From assembly GCF_033473495.1 (NCBI RefSeq), contig NC_088935.1:930001-994000 (forward strand): a stretch of DNA of 64,000 bases, given 5' to 3'. Under the pieces are notes generated by a model. The model saw nothing but the letters and a program-made list of their open reading frames with translations. It did no database searches and had not been told where the DNA came from. Positions 1 through 10,052 of this stretch are shown here, in pieces. The position numbers and the translations under genes were made by a program. This DNA is from Cercospora beticola (taxonomy: Eukaryota > Ascomycota > Dothideomycetes > Mycosphaerellales > Mycosphaerellaceae). Position 1 is the first letter of the stretch; each line of letters starts with the position of its first letter.

Positions 1-23
1 AAATGTTCACGATGCTATTGCAG

Positions 24-978
24 CTACTTCGTCTTTCGCGACGACCCTTCTGCAGCAATCTCCAGCCCTTCTAGAAGCTCGGCGCCAAAGACATACATCA
101 TGTAACTTGGTCCGATCAGCCAGGCTCCATTGGGAATGATCCACATGAGAATCAAAGTCCCCCAGTCATTGTGTCCAATGTTCTGGAACTCGTTGAAGTA
201 CTCGAGGACCCCTACAAGAACATACACGTTAGCTTCATGTACAAAATGGATAAATGAGTTGTGCTGCCCGAATCGGTAGCAACGAAGGAAAGAAAGACGA
301 AGACTCACAATACATGACCGTCTTGAAAAACGTCAAACTGGCCACACTAAACCCCAACACCACCGCCTGTCCCGCCAGCTTCCCATCCAATACTCTCCTC
401 TCTACCAATCCCTCCAGAAAGCCCCCAGCACCAGCAGCTTTCTCCAACTCTCTCACCTCCCTCTTCCCAGGCGCACCTCTTCCCTCGCCCCAATCTCTCA
501 CTCCAAATGTGAAAATCCAATACAAATAAACCGCATACCCAATTGTCTCAAAAACATTGAACCACGTCTGTGTCGCCGTCCAACCATTCTTCTGCGCTAG
601 CGCGGGAAAACCGTAGACGTAGTCGATTTCGGCATAGAGCGCGTAAGGTTTCCAGATTGGACTGTGGAGGTAGCCGCCTGGCATGCTATGGGGGCGGAGA
701 AGAACGTAGCCAGCATCCCAGATTACGAGTGGGAGGGAGATGGCGAGCCAGAGAAGGGTGAGGTTTGACGGGGTGTGGGACCATGATCCTGAGGATGTGG
801 AGGAGCGGAGGGTGCGAGAGTAGGATGTCGGCGCGGGTGATTTGGTCGCACGAGAGCGCGTTGTAGGTGAGGCGGGCGGTGTTGGTGATGCCGTCGTTGT
901 GCGTGTCGCAGAGGAGCGAGTTACGGGCTTCGAGGGGGTACCATCGTCGGTCGATTCTCCGCTGCGTGTTGTCACCAT
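24..978 (-). CDS. Four-helix membrane protein, possibly EXPERA-like
   Basis: Two exons, 978..309 and 211..24, give 285 residues. The 97-nt intron starts GTGAGT and ends TAG. Splicing restores a continuous tryptophan-containing helix (..KTVMYW VLEYFNEF..). The first ~65 residues are Ser/Thr/Arg-rich and low complexity. Four hydrophobic segments follow: LTLLWLAISLPLVIW, WFNVFETIGYAVYLYWIF, the splice-spanning helix, and WGTLILMWIIPNGAWLIGP. An acidic YAEIDYVYG before helix 2 and FE inside it faintly recall the EXPERA fold (EBP/TMEM97), but that assignment is inference. Enzymatic function is unknown. The gene model is solid because frame, splice signals and hydrophobicity agree. Confidence 0.75.
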
Positions 979-2159
979 GTTGGGCGGCGCTTTAGATATC
1001 TATTCTGCTATGCTGTAGCTGGTGAGGTATGTCTTCTGAATTCGTATGCGCGCGTGCGCGCTTCGGGAAGAAAGAGAAGTGAGGCAAGACGGTATAGAAA
1101 TGCGCGGTGACGGGAGATGATGTGAGGAGGGGAAAAGGATGTCAGCAAGCATTGCGAACGCGCGATCCAACCTCGTGAATTTCTGCTCTTCATTAGCGCT
1201 GAATCCAATCACGACGCTCCACGACATGGCTTTAGGCGATGTCAAAGGTTGTGATGGACTTTCTTTTTCCGCTTGATGATCAGACGACGGCAGGAAAGTC
1301 GGTGGCTGGCAAGAGACGTTGTTGCGCGATTCGTGCGAGACCCACTTCCGGACATTTTGGACGACTGCATCCTGCCGACCGCCTCATGTCTCGAGAGGAC
1401 TTCTGGTACCCCAGTCACCACGTCTATCATATCGCAATCGGCTCAAGCTTGCAATGGAGATTGTGATGCGGTCAGTCACTACTCAGTCACGTCGTGCGCG
1501 ATATACTGCCGGTCGACATTGAGAAGTGCCGCATCAGACCGCCCATCCTCTTCTCCGGCCTTGCATTCGATGGCGAGCACGCCAGAGGTTTTTTTTTGAC
1601 CATACTCAAAGCTGGAGTCACAACATGAGCAGCGCGATCTGGCTGAATTCACTTCGGACGATATAGAGGACTGATGACAGGCATGCTGATGGACAGCTTT
1701 GACAGATTCACCACAAGGCCATACTCTGCCTGTGAAGGCACTAATGAGACGTCCAGGCCAGCCACGCGGCAGCTCCGAAGTCTTAGAGCACGACGGCTAC
1801 ATTATGGGTGCCACAGCTTTGCTGCACAATCGCAGACGCGCTCCAATAACGCTCGGCGAGCTCCCTCGCAAGCTTTAGCTCCAGCGTCTAGACCACTTCG
1901 ATCGTGACAGTAACCAGATACAGCCCGAGGTGAGCCAAGACTTGCATGACAGCGACTGCGTTGACCAGCCATAGCAGTGGTCGCACGCGCGTCTGATACC
2001 AAAGCTAGCATTATGCCACGCGAGTGGCGTTGTGGCTTCGTCTGCTCCAGGTGAAGCTTGCAGCAGCTTCGAGCTATATGACACGCAGTCGCGAACAGCT
2101 CAGAACGCCAATCTTCTTCACCTGTATTCTTCTTCAAAATCCTGCAGAGCTCGATCACC
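979..2159. other. Gene-poor interval
   Basis: Short overlapping open frames on both strands with no family signature, no consistent splice pattern and no repeat that I can see. It holds the 5' flank of the minus-strand membrane-protein gene and of the plus-strand gene beginning at 2160. Confidence 0.5.
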
Positions 2160-2930
2160 ATGGGTGCAGCACTTTCCAACGTAATCAAGTCAATCGACAG
2201 CACAAATGACTCCGGACAGCAAGCAATAGAGTCATTGAGCGCTCTTCGTGCACTGGGTGAGAGTCGGGACGATGTCGCCTGGGACAAAGCTGAAACACTA
2301 GGAGCTGGCGACCATGCACCTATACTCAAAAAGTTGATGCGGTCCCAATCCATCGTCACAGATGCATCGTCGAGCAACGATCAGATTGCCTCCGGCATCA
2401 AGCGCGTGACAGGCAATACAGTCAAGGGTCAGATTCTGGATGGGTACGTAGGCACTTTGTCCTACTTTCGAAATCATCTTACTGATCTTGCTAGACTCAC
2501 CGATATTATTGCTAACGCACTATCTACCGTACTCAACGACTCCGCTCAAGTCTCATCGAAGCACTTTTACGCTCTCATCGCAACCAGTTCGGGTGCTTTG
2601 CTACGCGTCGATATCGATATCCACTCATACAACCTGAGATCAAAGCGGCTACAACAATACGCGGAGAACGTGGTCACTTTCACCTCGATCATTTCTACCA
2701 TCGATATGACATATTTGACGCTTGCGGACCTGAAAAGCATTGTGTCGACAACATACACTAGCTCTCCCGAAGAGCGGCAAAAGGCAATCTTTGACCTGGT
2801 CAAAGCGGCTTGGGAGAATGATCTCAAGCTCAACGGTGGCGGGGATTTGGATGATGCAGAGCGCGACAGATCTCGGGCCTTAATCAGGCCTAGCGAGTAT
2901 GAGAAGCAGGCCGCAAGCCCCGCTGCATGA
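2160..2930 (+). CDS. Orphan protein with N-myristoylation-like start
   Basis: The frame is open for 256 residues from ATG 2160. A likely 51-nt intron at 2444-2494 (GTACGT, TTACTGAT branch-like site, CTAG end) lies in phase. If it is spliced the product is 239 residues; if retained, 256. The N terminus MGAALS fits the myristoylation pattern (Gly2, Ser6). The rest is predicted soluble and helical, with a hydrophobic patch around HFYALIATSSGALLRVDIDIH and a charged tail. I recognise no family. The next gene downstream is an HET-domain gene on the same strand. The intron is inferred from signals only, and either form could be correct. Confidence 0.6.
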   Translation: MGAALSNVIKSIDSTNDSGQQAIESLSALRALGESRDDVAWDKAETLGAGDHAPILKKLMRSQSIVTDASSSNDQIASGIKRVTGNTVKGQILDGYVGTLSYFRNHLTDLARLTDIIANALSTVLNDSAQVSSKHFYALIATSSGALLRVDIDIHSYNLRSKRLQQYAENVVTFTSIISTIDMTYLTLADLKSIVSTTYTSSPEERQKAIFDLVKAAWENDLKLNGGGDLDDAERDRSRALIRPSEYEKQAASPAA

Positions 2931-3280
2931 AGGTACAGTATATGCGGTGCGACGAAGGCTCGGAAACATTCTGAAACAACGCCACACAAGGCAAAGATCG
3001 ATGCGATAGCGGTGCCTCCTACTCAATCAATTTCTAGCTCGAGGAGAGCAATACATGCCTCGAGAATACGAGCTTACATTTGCACAAAGCTACAGAGCGA
3101 TGGCGACGAAAACGCGACCTCTTCCGTGAACGTCTTTGATGAAGTCGTCAAGTTCGGTTGCCTGCTTCGCTGGGGTCAGCGGTAGAGGTCGCAGGAGCGC
3201 GCATTGCACTGCCCGCCTCCACACAAGGCTGTATCTTGCTCCTTCGACCTCGATTTCTACCATCCACCACTTTCAACGAG
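2931..3280. other. Intergenic, 5' flank of HET gene
   Basis: No independent gene is seen. The HET frame stays open upstream to 3158, but the clean ATG at 3281 is the better start, because the codons before it look like leader sequence. Confidence 0.4.
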
Positions 3281-5317
3281 ATGTCAACCAAGGCCAAGAC
3301 TACTCTATGCGAGAAATGCCAGCAGCCGTTTCGTGGCACAAAACAGTGGGATTACGCAGCCCGTTGGAAGCATCATCAAACCTGGCAAGAGATATGCAGC
3401 GCAGCGGAAAGTGGGTGCTATATGTGCTCATGGTACATTCGGATTGTTCGGAAGAGCTCGACCCCCAGGACTGCATCGAAGGAGATCAGGTGTTGCGGAA
3501 ACACAAGCGACGGGGGTTATTTGGTCTCGATAGGGGAGTGCAACATAGCGCAGTTTTGTGCTTATCCACAGTTTGGTGATCGAGGACCAGGCTGGCAAAG
3601 AAACGTGATTAACAAGGGGGAAAACAGTATTGCCGCTGCCATCGGAGATTGGAAGCCTCCAGTGGACTTCGACCGTGAACAGCTGAGCTCGTTGTTGTCC
3701 CGATGGCAACAGAAGTGCAAAGATCATCACACAGCATGCATCTCGCATGCACGCTCATTTCGCCCAACTCGACTGCTACGATTGTACTCGGATCTCCCGA
3801 CGCCTTTGGTACGGCTCATTGAAGGCGTCGAATTGCAGGCTATCGGCGATCTGACATACTGCACCGTATCCCATTGCTGGGGTGACGCCAAGTTGCCCAA
3901 GCTTGAATCAACAAACATTTCCCAGTTCAAGTGCGGTACGGCTATCGCTGACTTGCCGAATAGCTATCAAGAGGCTGTCGCTGTCGCAATTTGCTTGAAA
4001 ATAAGCTATCTGTGGATCGATTCGCTCTGCATTCTACAAGACTCGGTCTCGGACTGGCTTCACGAAGCTGGCGCGATGTGCGAAGTGTACCGTGGTGCTG
4101 AAATCAACATTGCTCTAGCTGCTGCTGCTGACGGTTCAGAATCTGCTCTGTCCAATCGCGATACGTCACTCGTACGAGCAGTGTCTACTCGAGCTTTGTG
4201 GCACGATGAGGGCGCGACTGAGCCAGATTGGATCGTCTTCAGCCTCAGCACAGGTGTCGAGGATCTCACTGAAAGCCAACTTATGAAAAGGGCTTGGGTA
4301 GTGCAAGAACTTCAACTAGCCACAAGAACAGTTGTCCTGGGCGCCGATCAGATCTACCATATTTGCAGACCGGTAATGTCCTGTGAAACATTTCCAGGTG
4401 GCATGCCCGGACACATGCACCAATTTCTATGGTTCAGAAAACTGGCAGTTGTCTATCGTTATAACGCGTGGGATGACCTTGTCCAAACCTTCTCGAAGTG
4501 TGGCATCACGAAGGCCAGCGACTGGACCATGGCCATTGCAGGCTTAGCACGCTGGTATGCCAAACAGCTCGATGACGAATATGTGGCGGGATTGTGGCGC
4601 TCTCTGCTTCCATGTTGTCTCTTGTGGGCAGTGCAAGATGATGCTGTCACCAAAAGAGCAGCACCATATCGTGCCCCGACCTGGTCGTGGCTTTCGATCG
4701 AAGGGCCTGTGTGTTGTACATCTCAAGCAGAAGGAGAACAGGACCTTTGCGACATCATCTCCATACGGGTCGACTTGATCGACTCGCGAAACCCTTACGG
4801 TCAGATCCGGGCCGGGGATATCATCTTGCGTGGTTATGTGACGCCAGTCACTCTCTGGGGCAAGCGAGAATTCGCCATGATTGGTACTACGGACTGCAAC
4901 ACCGGCAAAATCGTAGCTTTGACTCCCAAGCGCCCCAGGATAGGCTCGCGGCACGGTAGTTGTTACCTGTCGAGAGACGTCCAAACTTCAGAGCACGGTT
5001 CCGATTTCGACGACCTACAATTGAAGCCCGATGGGTCCATCGACTCTTTGCTTACCATTCAGGTGGGACCTGATGTGGACAAAGTAGATCAGCTCGAGGA
5101 GTGTTCCATTACCAGATATGTAAGAGCATACGCTCTCCCAGTGTCGCAGTGCTCACTGTCAGAAAGGGGCTTCCTATGTGTTGATGGGCTTTTATTGGTG
5201 GAAACGCAAGGCCGCAGTGGCAGTTTCTCCAGAATCGGCTGGTTCAATATTTGTGCTTATAGCGATGCAGTAGATCGCTTGACAGCTACCGAGCGCTGTA
5301 GTGTTCGCATTGTTTGA
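3281..5317 (+). CDS. HET (heterokaryon incompatibility) domain protein
   Basis: An uninterrupted 678-residue frame starting MSTKAKTTLCEKCQQ. The N-terminal part has paired cysteines (CEKCQ, CYMCSW) common in front of HET domains. The domain itself shows its three hallmark blocks: TVSHCWGDAK near residue 195, YLWIDSLCILQD near 242 followed by a run ending EINIALAAAADGSESAL, and KRAWVVQELQLATR near 336. HET proteins trigger cell death on recognition of non-self in hyphal fusion or after innate-immunity-like sensing; the partner cannot be told from sequence. An upstream in-frame start at 3158 would add 41 residues but looks like leader. No NACHT or STAND module is attached. Confident as a family member; biological role inferred. 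Confidence 0.9.
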   Translation: MSTKAKTTLCEKCQQPFRGTKQWDYAARWKHHQTWQEICSAAESGCYMCSWYIRIVRKSSTPRTASKEIRCCGNTSDGGYLVSIGECNIAQFCAYPQFGDRGPGWQRNVINKGENSIAAAIGDWKPPVDFDREQLSSLLSRWQQKCKDHHTACISHARSFRPTRLLRLYSDLPTPLVRLIEGVELQAIGDLTYCTVSHCWGDAKLPKLESTNISQFKCGTAIADLPNSYQEAVAVAICLKISYLWIDSLCILQDSVSDWLHEAGAMCEVYRGAEINIALAAAADGSESALSNRDTSLVRAVSTRALWHDEGATEPDWIVFSLSTGVEDLTESQLMKRAWVVQELQLATRTVVLGADQIYHICRPVMSCETFPGGMPGHMHQFLWFRKLAVVYRYNAWDDLVQTFSKCGITKASDWTMAIAGLARWYAKQLDDEYVAGLWRSLLPCCLLWAVQDDAVTKRAAPYRAPTWSWLSIEGPVCCTSQAEGEQDLCDIISIRVDLIDSRNPYGQIRAGDIILRGYVTPVTLWGKREFAMIGTTDCNTGKIVALTPKRPRIGSRHGSCYLSRDVQTSEHGSDFDDLQLKPDGSIDSLLTIQVGPDVDKVDQLEECSITRYVRAYALPVSQCSLSERGFLCVDGLLLVETQGRSGSFSRIGWFNICAYSDAVDRLTATERCSVRIV

Positions 5318-5514
5318 CCATTGATACGCTTTGTATTGCTTTCTATTAAGATGTGTTCGTTGCTATTGATGTCTTGCTGGCCTCGCATCTGCACACCTGC
5401 GTTGCATGTGAAAGCCCCACAATTGGCCGAGGATGCGCGCACACCACGTCTTCTACGCTATCACTTCCGAACAAACACGCTCTTCACCTTCTGCTTCGCA
5501 TCAACACAGCCACC

Positions 5515-6498
5515 ATGTCGACCACCACACATCCCGACGTGTCCGCCACCGAAGGCACATTCCTCACCTCCGATAACGTCTCCCTTTACACACGCACCTG
5601 GTCCTCCAGCACCACCCCTCTCAAAGCCCGTCTTATCTTCCTCCACGGCTTCAGCGACCACTGCAATTTCTATGGCGACTTCTTCCCAAGTCTCGCCCTC
5701 CAAGGCATCAAAGTCTACGCCTACGACCAACGCGGCTGGGGTCGAAACGTCGCATCCTCACCCTCCGAAAGAGGTAACACGGGAAACACCGATCGCATCC
5801 TATCCGATCTCGAAAGCTTCATCCAACATGTCCTTTCCGTCACCTCCGAATCCGATATCCCACTCTTCTTAATGGGACACAGCATGGGCGGCGGCGAAGT
5901 CCTCTACTACGCGTCCTCCCGCGGTCCCGGCTGGGGAGCACCCGAAACAAAAGCTCGGATTCGAGGATACTTATGTGAAGCGCCCATCATCGCCCTCCAC
6001 CCCGCCGCAAAACCTTGGAGAGTAACCCAAGTCGTAGGAAAACTAGTAAGTAAAGTCCTACCTCGACAACAAATCGTACAGAAACTCGACGCGTCGAAAC
6101 TCTGTCGCGATCCGGAAGTTTGTAAAGAGTGGGTCGCGGATGAGTTGAATCATGATACGGGGACTTTGGAGTGTTTGGCGAATTTGTTGGAGAGGGCGAG
6201 GTTGATGGAGGAGGCCAAAGAGGTTGTGTTGAAGGACGGACAAGGGGAGGGAGGGAAGACGAGGCTGTGGATTGGTTTTGGGACTGGGGATGAGGTGTTG
6301 AGTTTTGAGGCTTGTGAGAAGTGGTTTAAAGGGTTGAAGGATGTGGAGGATAAGGAGTTGAGGGTGTACGAGGGGTGGTACCATAAGCTGCATGCTGAGC
6401 CCGGAGAGGACAAGAAGACTTACGCGAAGGATGTGAGCCAGTGGATTTTGGAGAGGTCTGGGCCTGTTGAGACGCTGGGTGTAAAGGCACGGTTGTGA
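5515..6498 (+). CDS. Monoacylglycerol lipase-like alpha/beta hydrolase
   Basis: 327 residues from ATG 5515 (CACCATGTC context). An earlier in-frame start adds 54 leader-like residues. The oxyanion region is FLHGFSDHC near residue 41. The nucleophile elbow GHSMGG places Ser at 123, with Asp259 in GTGDEV and His290 in WYHKLHAE. That His context closely matches monoglyceride lipases (Yju3 in yeast), which hydrolyse monoacylglycerol to glycerol and fatty acid at lipid droplets or membranes. There is no signal peptide or strong membrane segment. The gene is convergent with the NmrA-like gene downstream (263 bp between stops). Substrate is inferred from the family. Confidence 0.88.
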   Translation: MSTTTHPDVSATEGTFLTSDNVSLYTRTWSSSTTPLKARLIFLHGFSDHCNFYGDFFPSLALQGIKVYAYDQRGWGRNVASSPSERGNTGNTDRILSDLESFIQHVLSVTSESDIPLFLMGHSMGGGEVLYYASSRGPGWGAPETKARIRGYLCEAPIIALHPAAKPWRVTQVVGKLVSKVLPRQQIVQKLDASKLCRDPEVCKEWVADELNHDTGTLECLANLLERARLMEEAKEVVLKDGQGEGGKTRLWIGFGTGDEVLSFEACEKWFKGLKDVEDKELRVYEGWYHKLHAEPGEDKKTYAKDVSQWILERSGPVETLGVKARL

Positions 6499-6761
6499 TT
6501 GTAGAGATGGAGAGACTTCTCTCGATGATTGACGAAGTTATGAAATGTAAGATGTGAATATACCATACTAAATTTACGGGGATGTGTCTGCAATGAACAG
6601 CTCAAGGTTTCTGAAGTATTGTCCAATTCGGATCGCACGGATGCAGCGATTGAAGGCAAACAGAGAAGTAGTAGTAGTAGTAAGTTATCCATTTCTGTTG
6701 CTAATCTCCCGCTCTACATTTCACTTCGTGCACCCAGTCACTACATCTCACTCATCATTCC

Positions 6762-7724
6762 TCAAATCTCAAACTTCGTCTTCCCAACCCACTCCTCCAA
6801 CCCAACCTTCTTCGTCCCCTTCGCCAACCACTCATCATGTCCCTCCTGCTCCTTCTCTTGTCCCTTCCCAAAATAATTCCATTTCCCAATTAAATCCATC
6901 ATCTCACCCAACTCCTTCTTCACCGCATCCGGCAAAAAGCCCTCAAACACCTCCCTCGGCAAAGGCACAAAATCGACTTCTTTGCCAACACTCTTACTCA
7001 CAGCCGCCACGAACTCCTTCGGAGTCGTCCAAGTGCTCACTCCATTGACGCTGACTCCGTCGGCCTTTGAGCCTCCTTCGAAGAGTCCCATGACGTATTT
7101 TCCTGTATCAGCGTTGACGTCGATCATAGGCCACGCGATGTTTTCGTCTGGGAAGGGGAGAGCAATGGTGGGTTTATTGTTATTCTGAGGATTTGGTCGG
7201 ATTTGCTTTTGGGCTTCTTGCAAAAACATTGCGGGCATGAAGTACGATGCGATCATTCCGGTGGACTTTTTGTTTTCTTCGATGTATTCTTTGACAATCG
7301 CTTTGGAGTCGAAATGTTCGACGTGGGCGAGTTGGCCGTTTGTTAACTTCTCAGCGTATGGTAGAGCGGAGAAGACGAGGTGCTTGACGCCGGAGGATCG
7401 GGCTGCGGAGAAGATGGCTTTGCCTTGGGTGATTTCTTTCTCTTTGGACATGAGGGACCAGAAGTCTGTTATGCCGTAGACGCCGTAGGCGCCTTGGAGG
7501 GCGGATTGGAGGGATGAGGGGTCGTTGAGGTCGGCAGAGACCATCTCTACGCCTTTGGAGGTGAGGGCTTGGGCTTTTGGGCTGCTAGTCGAGCGGGTTA
7601 TGCCGCGGAGGGAGTATTTAGAGGACAGATCTGGGGTGGAGAGGACGAGGTCGATGACGGAGCCACCTTGGTTTCCCGTTGCGCCGAAGACGACGAGGAG
7701 TTTCTTGTCTGAGTTGGAAGACAT
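6762..7724 (-). CDS. NmrA-like NAD(P)-binding protein
   Basis: A single-exon 320-residue protein. It opens with a Rossmann dinucleotide-binding motif VVFGATGNQGGSVI (residues ~11-24), and continues with LRGITRS, VSADLNDPSSL and a HLVFSALPYAEKLTNG block typical of atypical short-chain dehydrogenases of the NmrA/HSCARG family. These proteins usually bind NAD(P) as redox sensors or transcriptional co-regulators rather than act as enzymes; Aspergillus NmrA represses GATA factor AreA. The YxxxK catalytic motif of classical SDRs is not obvious. Many fungal genomes carry several paralogues, so this is probably not the nitrogen regulator itself. Family certain, role open. Confidence 0.88.
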   Translation of the reverse strand: MSSNSDKKLLVVFGATGNQGGSVIDLVLSTPDLSSKYSLRGITRSTSSPKAQALTSKGVEMVSADLNDPSSLQSALQGAYGVYGITDFWSLMSKEKEITQGKAIFSAARSSGVKHLVFSALPYAEKLTNGQLAHVEHFDSKAIVKEYIEENKKSTGMIASYFMPAMFLQEAQKQIRPNPQNNNKPTIALPFPDENIAWPMIDVNADTGKYVMGLFEGGSKADGVSVNGVSTWTTPKEFVAAVSKSVGKEVDFVPLPREVFEGFLPDAVKKELGEMMDLIGKWNYFGKGQEKEQEGHDEWLAKGTKKVGLEEWVGKTKFEI

Positions 7725-8402
7725 TGTGTTGGTGGTTGAGATGTTGTGGTTGTGGTTGTTGCTCTTATTGTTTATGGTTGGGGTCTTGATATGTTGTTGT
7801 CTGGCTAGCTTAGTTGGACCTTGTTGTTTCTGTGCTGAGTATGATTCCAGGTACGAGCGTGGACTCCATTCTTATATTCCCTCCACGTTGTAGTTGTTGC
7901 CGTGTAGCCCCCCAGACTGCAAGCTATCTCATCAATCATGGTTTCCTAGAGCTATGCTCGGCCTGTTGAGCTTCCTCCGGCTTAGACAAGCAACAGCTTC
8001 CTCTGAAGATGGAGCTCCTGCGAGCTAAGCTGCAAGCCACAAGCGCAATCCTTTTCGTCAACGTAGCCAGAACACCACTCAGACCTTCGCCCGCACTTTC
8101 AATGCAGGTACAACACAGAGAGTTCGTCGGCCTTCGGCTTTGGAACTCCTGCGAGCTGCTGACACAACGCACCTTGGCCAGCAGTGTGACAGTCGGTGGC
8201 CGTCGGTTGGTGACGATCGTCCGCGTCGAAGGATTTATGTGGCGTTGACTTGGCCATTTAGTAAAATTATGTAATCGCGTTCTAAGCGAAACGCCTCTCG
8301 GGCGTTTCTTGTCGCGCGGCTGAAAAATCCCTTTGTCAGTGTGGCTTTCCTCTCCAAGTTTCACAAGCTCCGGCCCGGACATACAGCATCAACAACAAAT
8401 CC
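7725..8402. other. Intergenic, promoter of NmrA-like gene
   Basis: This stretch carries the 5' flank of the NmrA-like gene, with GTTGTTGTGG-type runs just before its ATG, and the 3' flank of the UPF0261 gene. A minus-strand open frame at 7936-8382 looks spurious because of its Arg/Ser-rich composition and lack of family similarity. Confidence 0.4.
8288..8308. other. Small perfect hairpin in 3' flank
   Basis: GAAACGCC, a five-base loop TCTCG, then GGCGTTTC form an 8-bp perfect stem. It lies about 95 bp past the stop codon of the minus-strand UPF0261 gene, so it may fall in the 3' UTR. It is not a bacterial-style terminator in this eukaryotic context. Function unknown. Confidence 0.35.
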
Positions 8403-9731
8403 TCACAACTGCATCAGTCCAACCAGTCTCTTGGCAATATCAACCGCGAATCCTTCGTCGTTGATAGCTCTTTCATCCTCCACGACTTCCACCCCACTTT
8501 CTTCGAAGCCCTCCCTCACAGCGCCGAATATCGCCTTATCAGCTTCCTCATCGTAGAAAGGTCCTCCAGGCGTAGCAATCATACTCACACCTCCCAATGG
8601 CAACACAACCTTAACATTCTCCTTCTTCCTCGCAAATCCTTTCACCTTCTCCACAACAAACTCCCCAATCGCTCTACACTCCTCCCCACTCGTCCGCATC
8701 AACGTCACAGTCGGATTATGCTCATACAACAACCTATCCGCATACCTCTCCGGAACAGTCGCTTTTGGCCCAAAATTCACCATATCCGTCGCTCCTAACG
8801 AAATCACATACGGAATTCCGGCTTTTAGTGCTGCTTCGAGACGATGAGGTCCAGCGCTCATTACACCTCCGGCTAAGTGATCGCAGATCTCTGTTGTGGT
8901 GATGTCGAGAACTGCGTCAAGGTCTCCTTGTGCGATGAGGCGTTCCATCGCTTTGCCGCCGTGGCCGGTACAGTGGAAGACAAAGCATTCGATGGGATGG
9001 GTGGATTCGAGGTAGGAGCGGATTTTGTCGACGCAGGGGGTTGTTACGCCGAACATGGTGAGGCCGACGCGGAGTTTTGCATTTCTGGAATTTGCTGTTG
9101 GTGTGGAGTATGGAGGGAGTGATTTTTGGTATGCTAATGCCATGCCATGTATTGAACCAGCGGCGTTGGATAATATGCGTTTGAGGAGGGAGTTTGTGCC
9201 TGCAATGTCGACGACGGAGTAGGTGAGAGTGATATCGCTTTCGCCGACAATGGGACCTGTGTCGCCTGATGCAGCAGTGCTGACGATGAGTTTGGGGAGA
9301 CCGATTGGGAGATTTTCGCGCATGACGCCTGCTGCGAGAGAAGTTCCGCCTGTGCCTCCAGCGCTGACGATACCGTGAATAGCTTGCTTGGGATCGTCGA
9401 GGCCTCGTTCATATGCTTCGCGAAGCCAGTTGGATGCACATGTGATCATATATTTGATCACGTCTCCTCTTGAGAGACTTGCTACATGCTGATTTTCTGT
9501 GGGCTGGTATTTTGATGTCAAGGTATCTTGGGTAATAGTGATAGCTTCGTGTTTTGTAGGTGATCTTCCGACATCGACAAATGTGATTCTGGTTGAACTG
9601 CCTTGCTCGAGAATCTGGGAACGCAAATACAACAGCTCTTCGAGTTTTGTCTAACAGCAATATTAGTATCCATACAGCTTATGGACACGATATCGTACAT
9701 CGCAAGTTCCCAGTAATGCTATGTGAGGCAT
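8403..9731 (-). CDS. UPF0261 / Tm-1 N-domain ATP-binding protein
   Basis: Two exons: 9731..9699 encodes MPHIALLGTCD, and 9650..8403 continues TKLEELLYLRSQI. The 48-nt intron (GTACGA..TAG) contains a TACTAAT branch site. The product is 426 residues. Diagnostic blocks are LLGTCDTKLEEL, GIVSAGGTGGTSLAAGVMR, IVSTAASGDTGPIVGESDI and VLPLGGVSMIATPGGPFYDEEADKAIF. This is the family of the N-terminal domain of tomato Tm-1, a replication inhibitor of tomato mosaic virus that binds ATP. The native role in fungi and bacteria is not established. It is divergently paired with the gene for the Tm-1 C-terminal TIM-barrel domain starting at 10053. Together they suggest a two-subunit enzyme. Confidence 0.92.
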
Positions 9732-10052
9732 CTTGTGGTTCTTGAACTTTGCGAAGGGTAAACTATTAGTAGCAAGTCGCTTCTCAGTTCAGACTCGTCG
9801 ACAACCAATTCTCGTCCAATGGTGCTCGCTCTTGCCTGGTCGTGTCTCTCCTGCTCGAGCGAAAGTGCGGAGAAAGCAACCAGGAAGCCGGACCACATGC
9901 ACCTTGAAGCATTGCGTCACAGTGCTTCACTGCTCGAGCTCCAACCCAGACCGACAAAGTTCGTGTCGTTGTTATTACTGCAAGAAGGCAAAGCACAATC
10001 CCATCATACCTAAGAAGCTACTCGCCGTTATTGCTTCTGCAGGACTGTCATC
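9732..10052. promoter_or_regulatory. Shared divergent promoter region of the Tm-1-like pair
   Basis: 321 bp separate the two start codons of the UPF0261 gene (-) and the TIM-barrel gene (+). No coding is seen. The head-to-head arrangement would allow co-regulation; no specific operator can be named from the sequence. Confidence 0.5.

Noticed and set aside
7936..8382. 148-codon minus-strand frame between the NmrA-like and UPF0261 genes
   Set aside because: Arg/Ser/Thr-rich without conserved motif; it spans the 3' flank hairpin and a promoter region.
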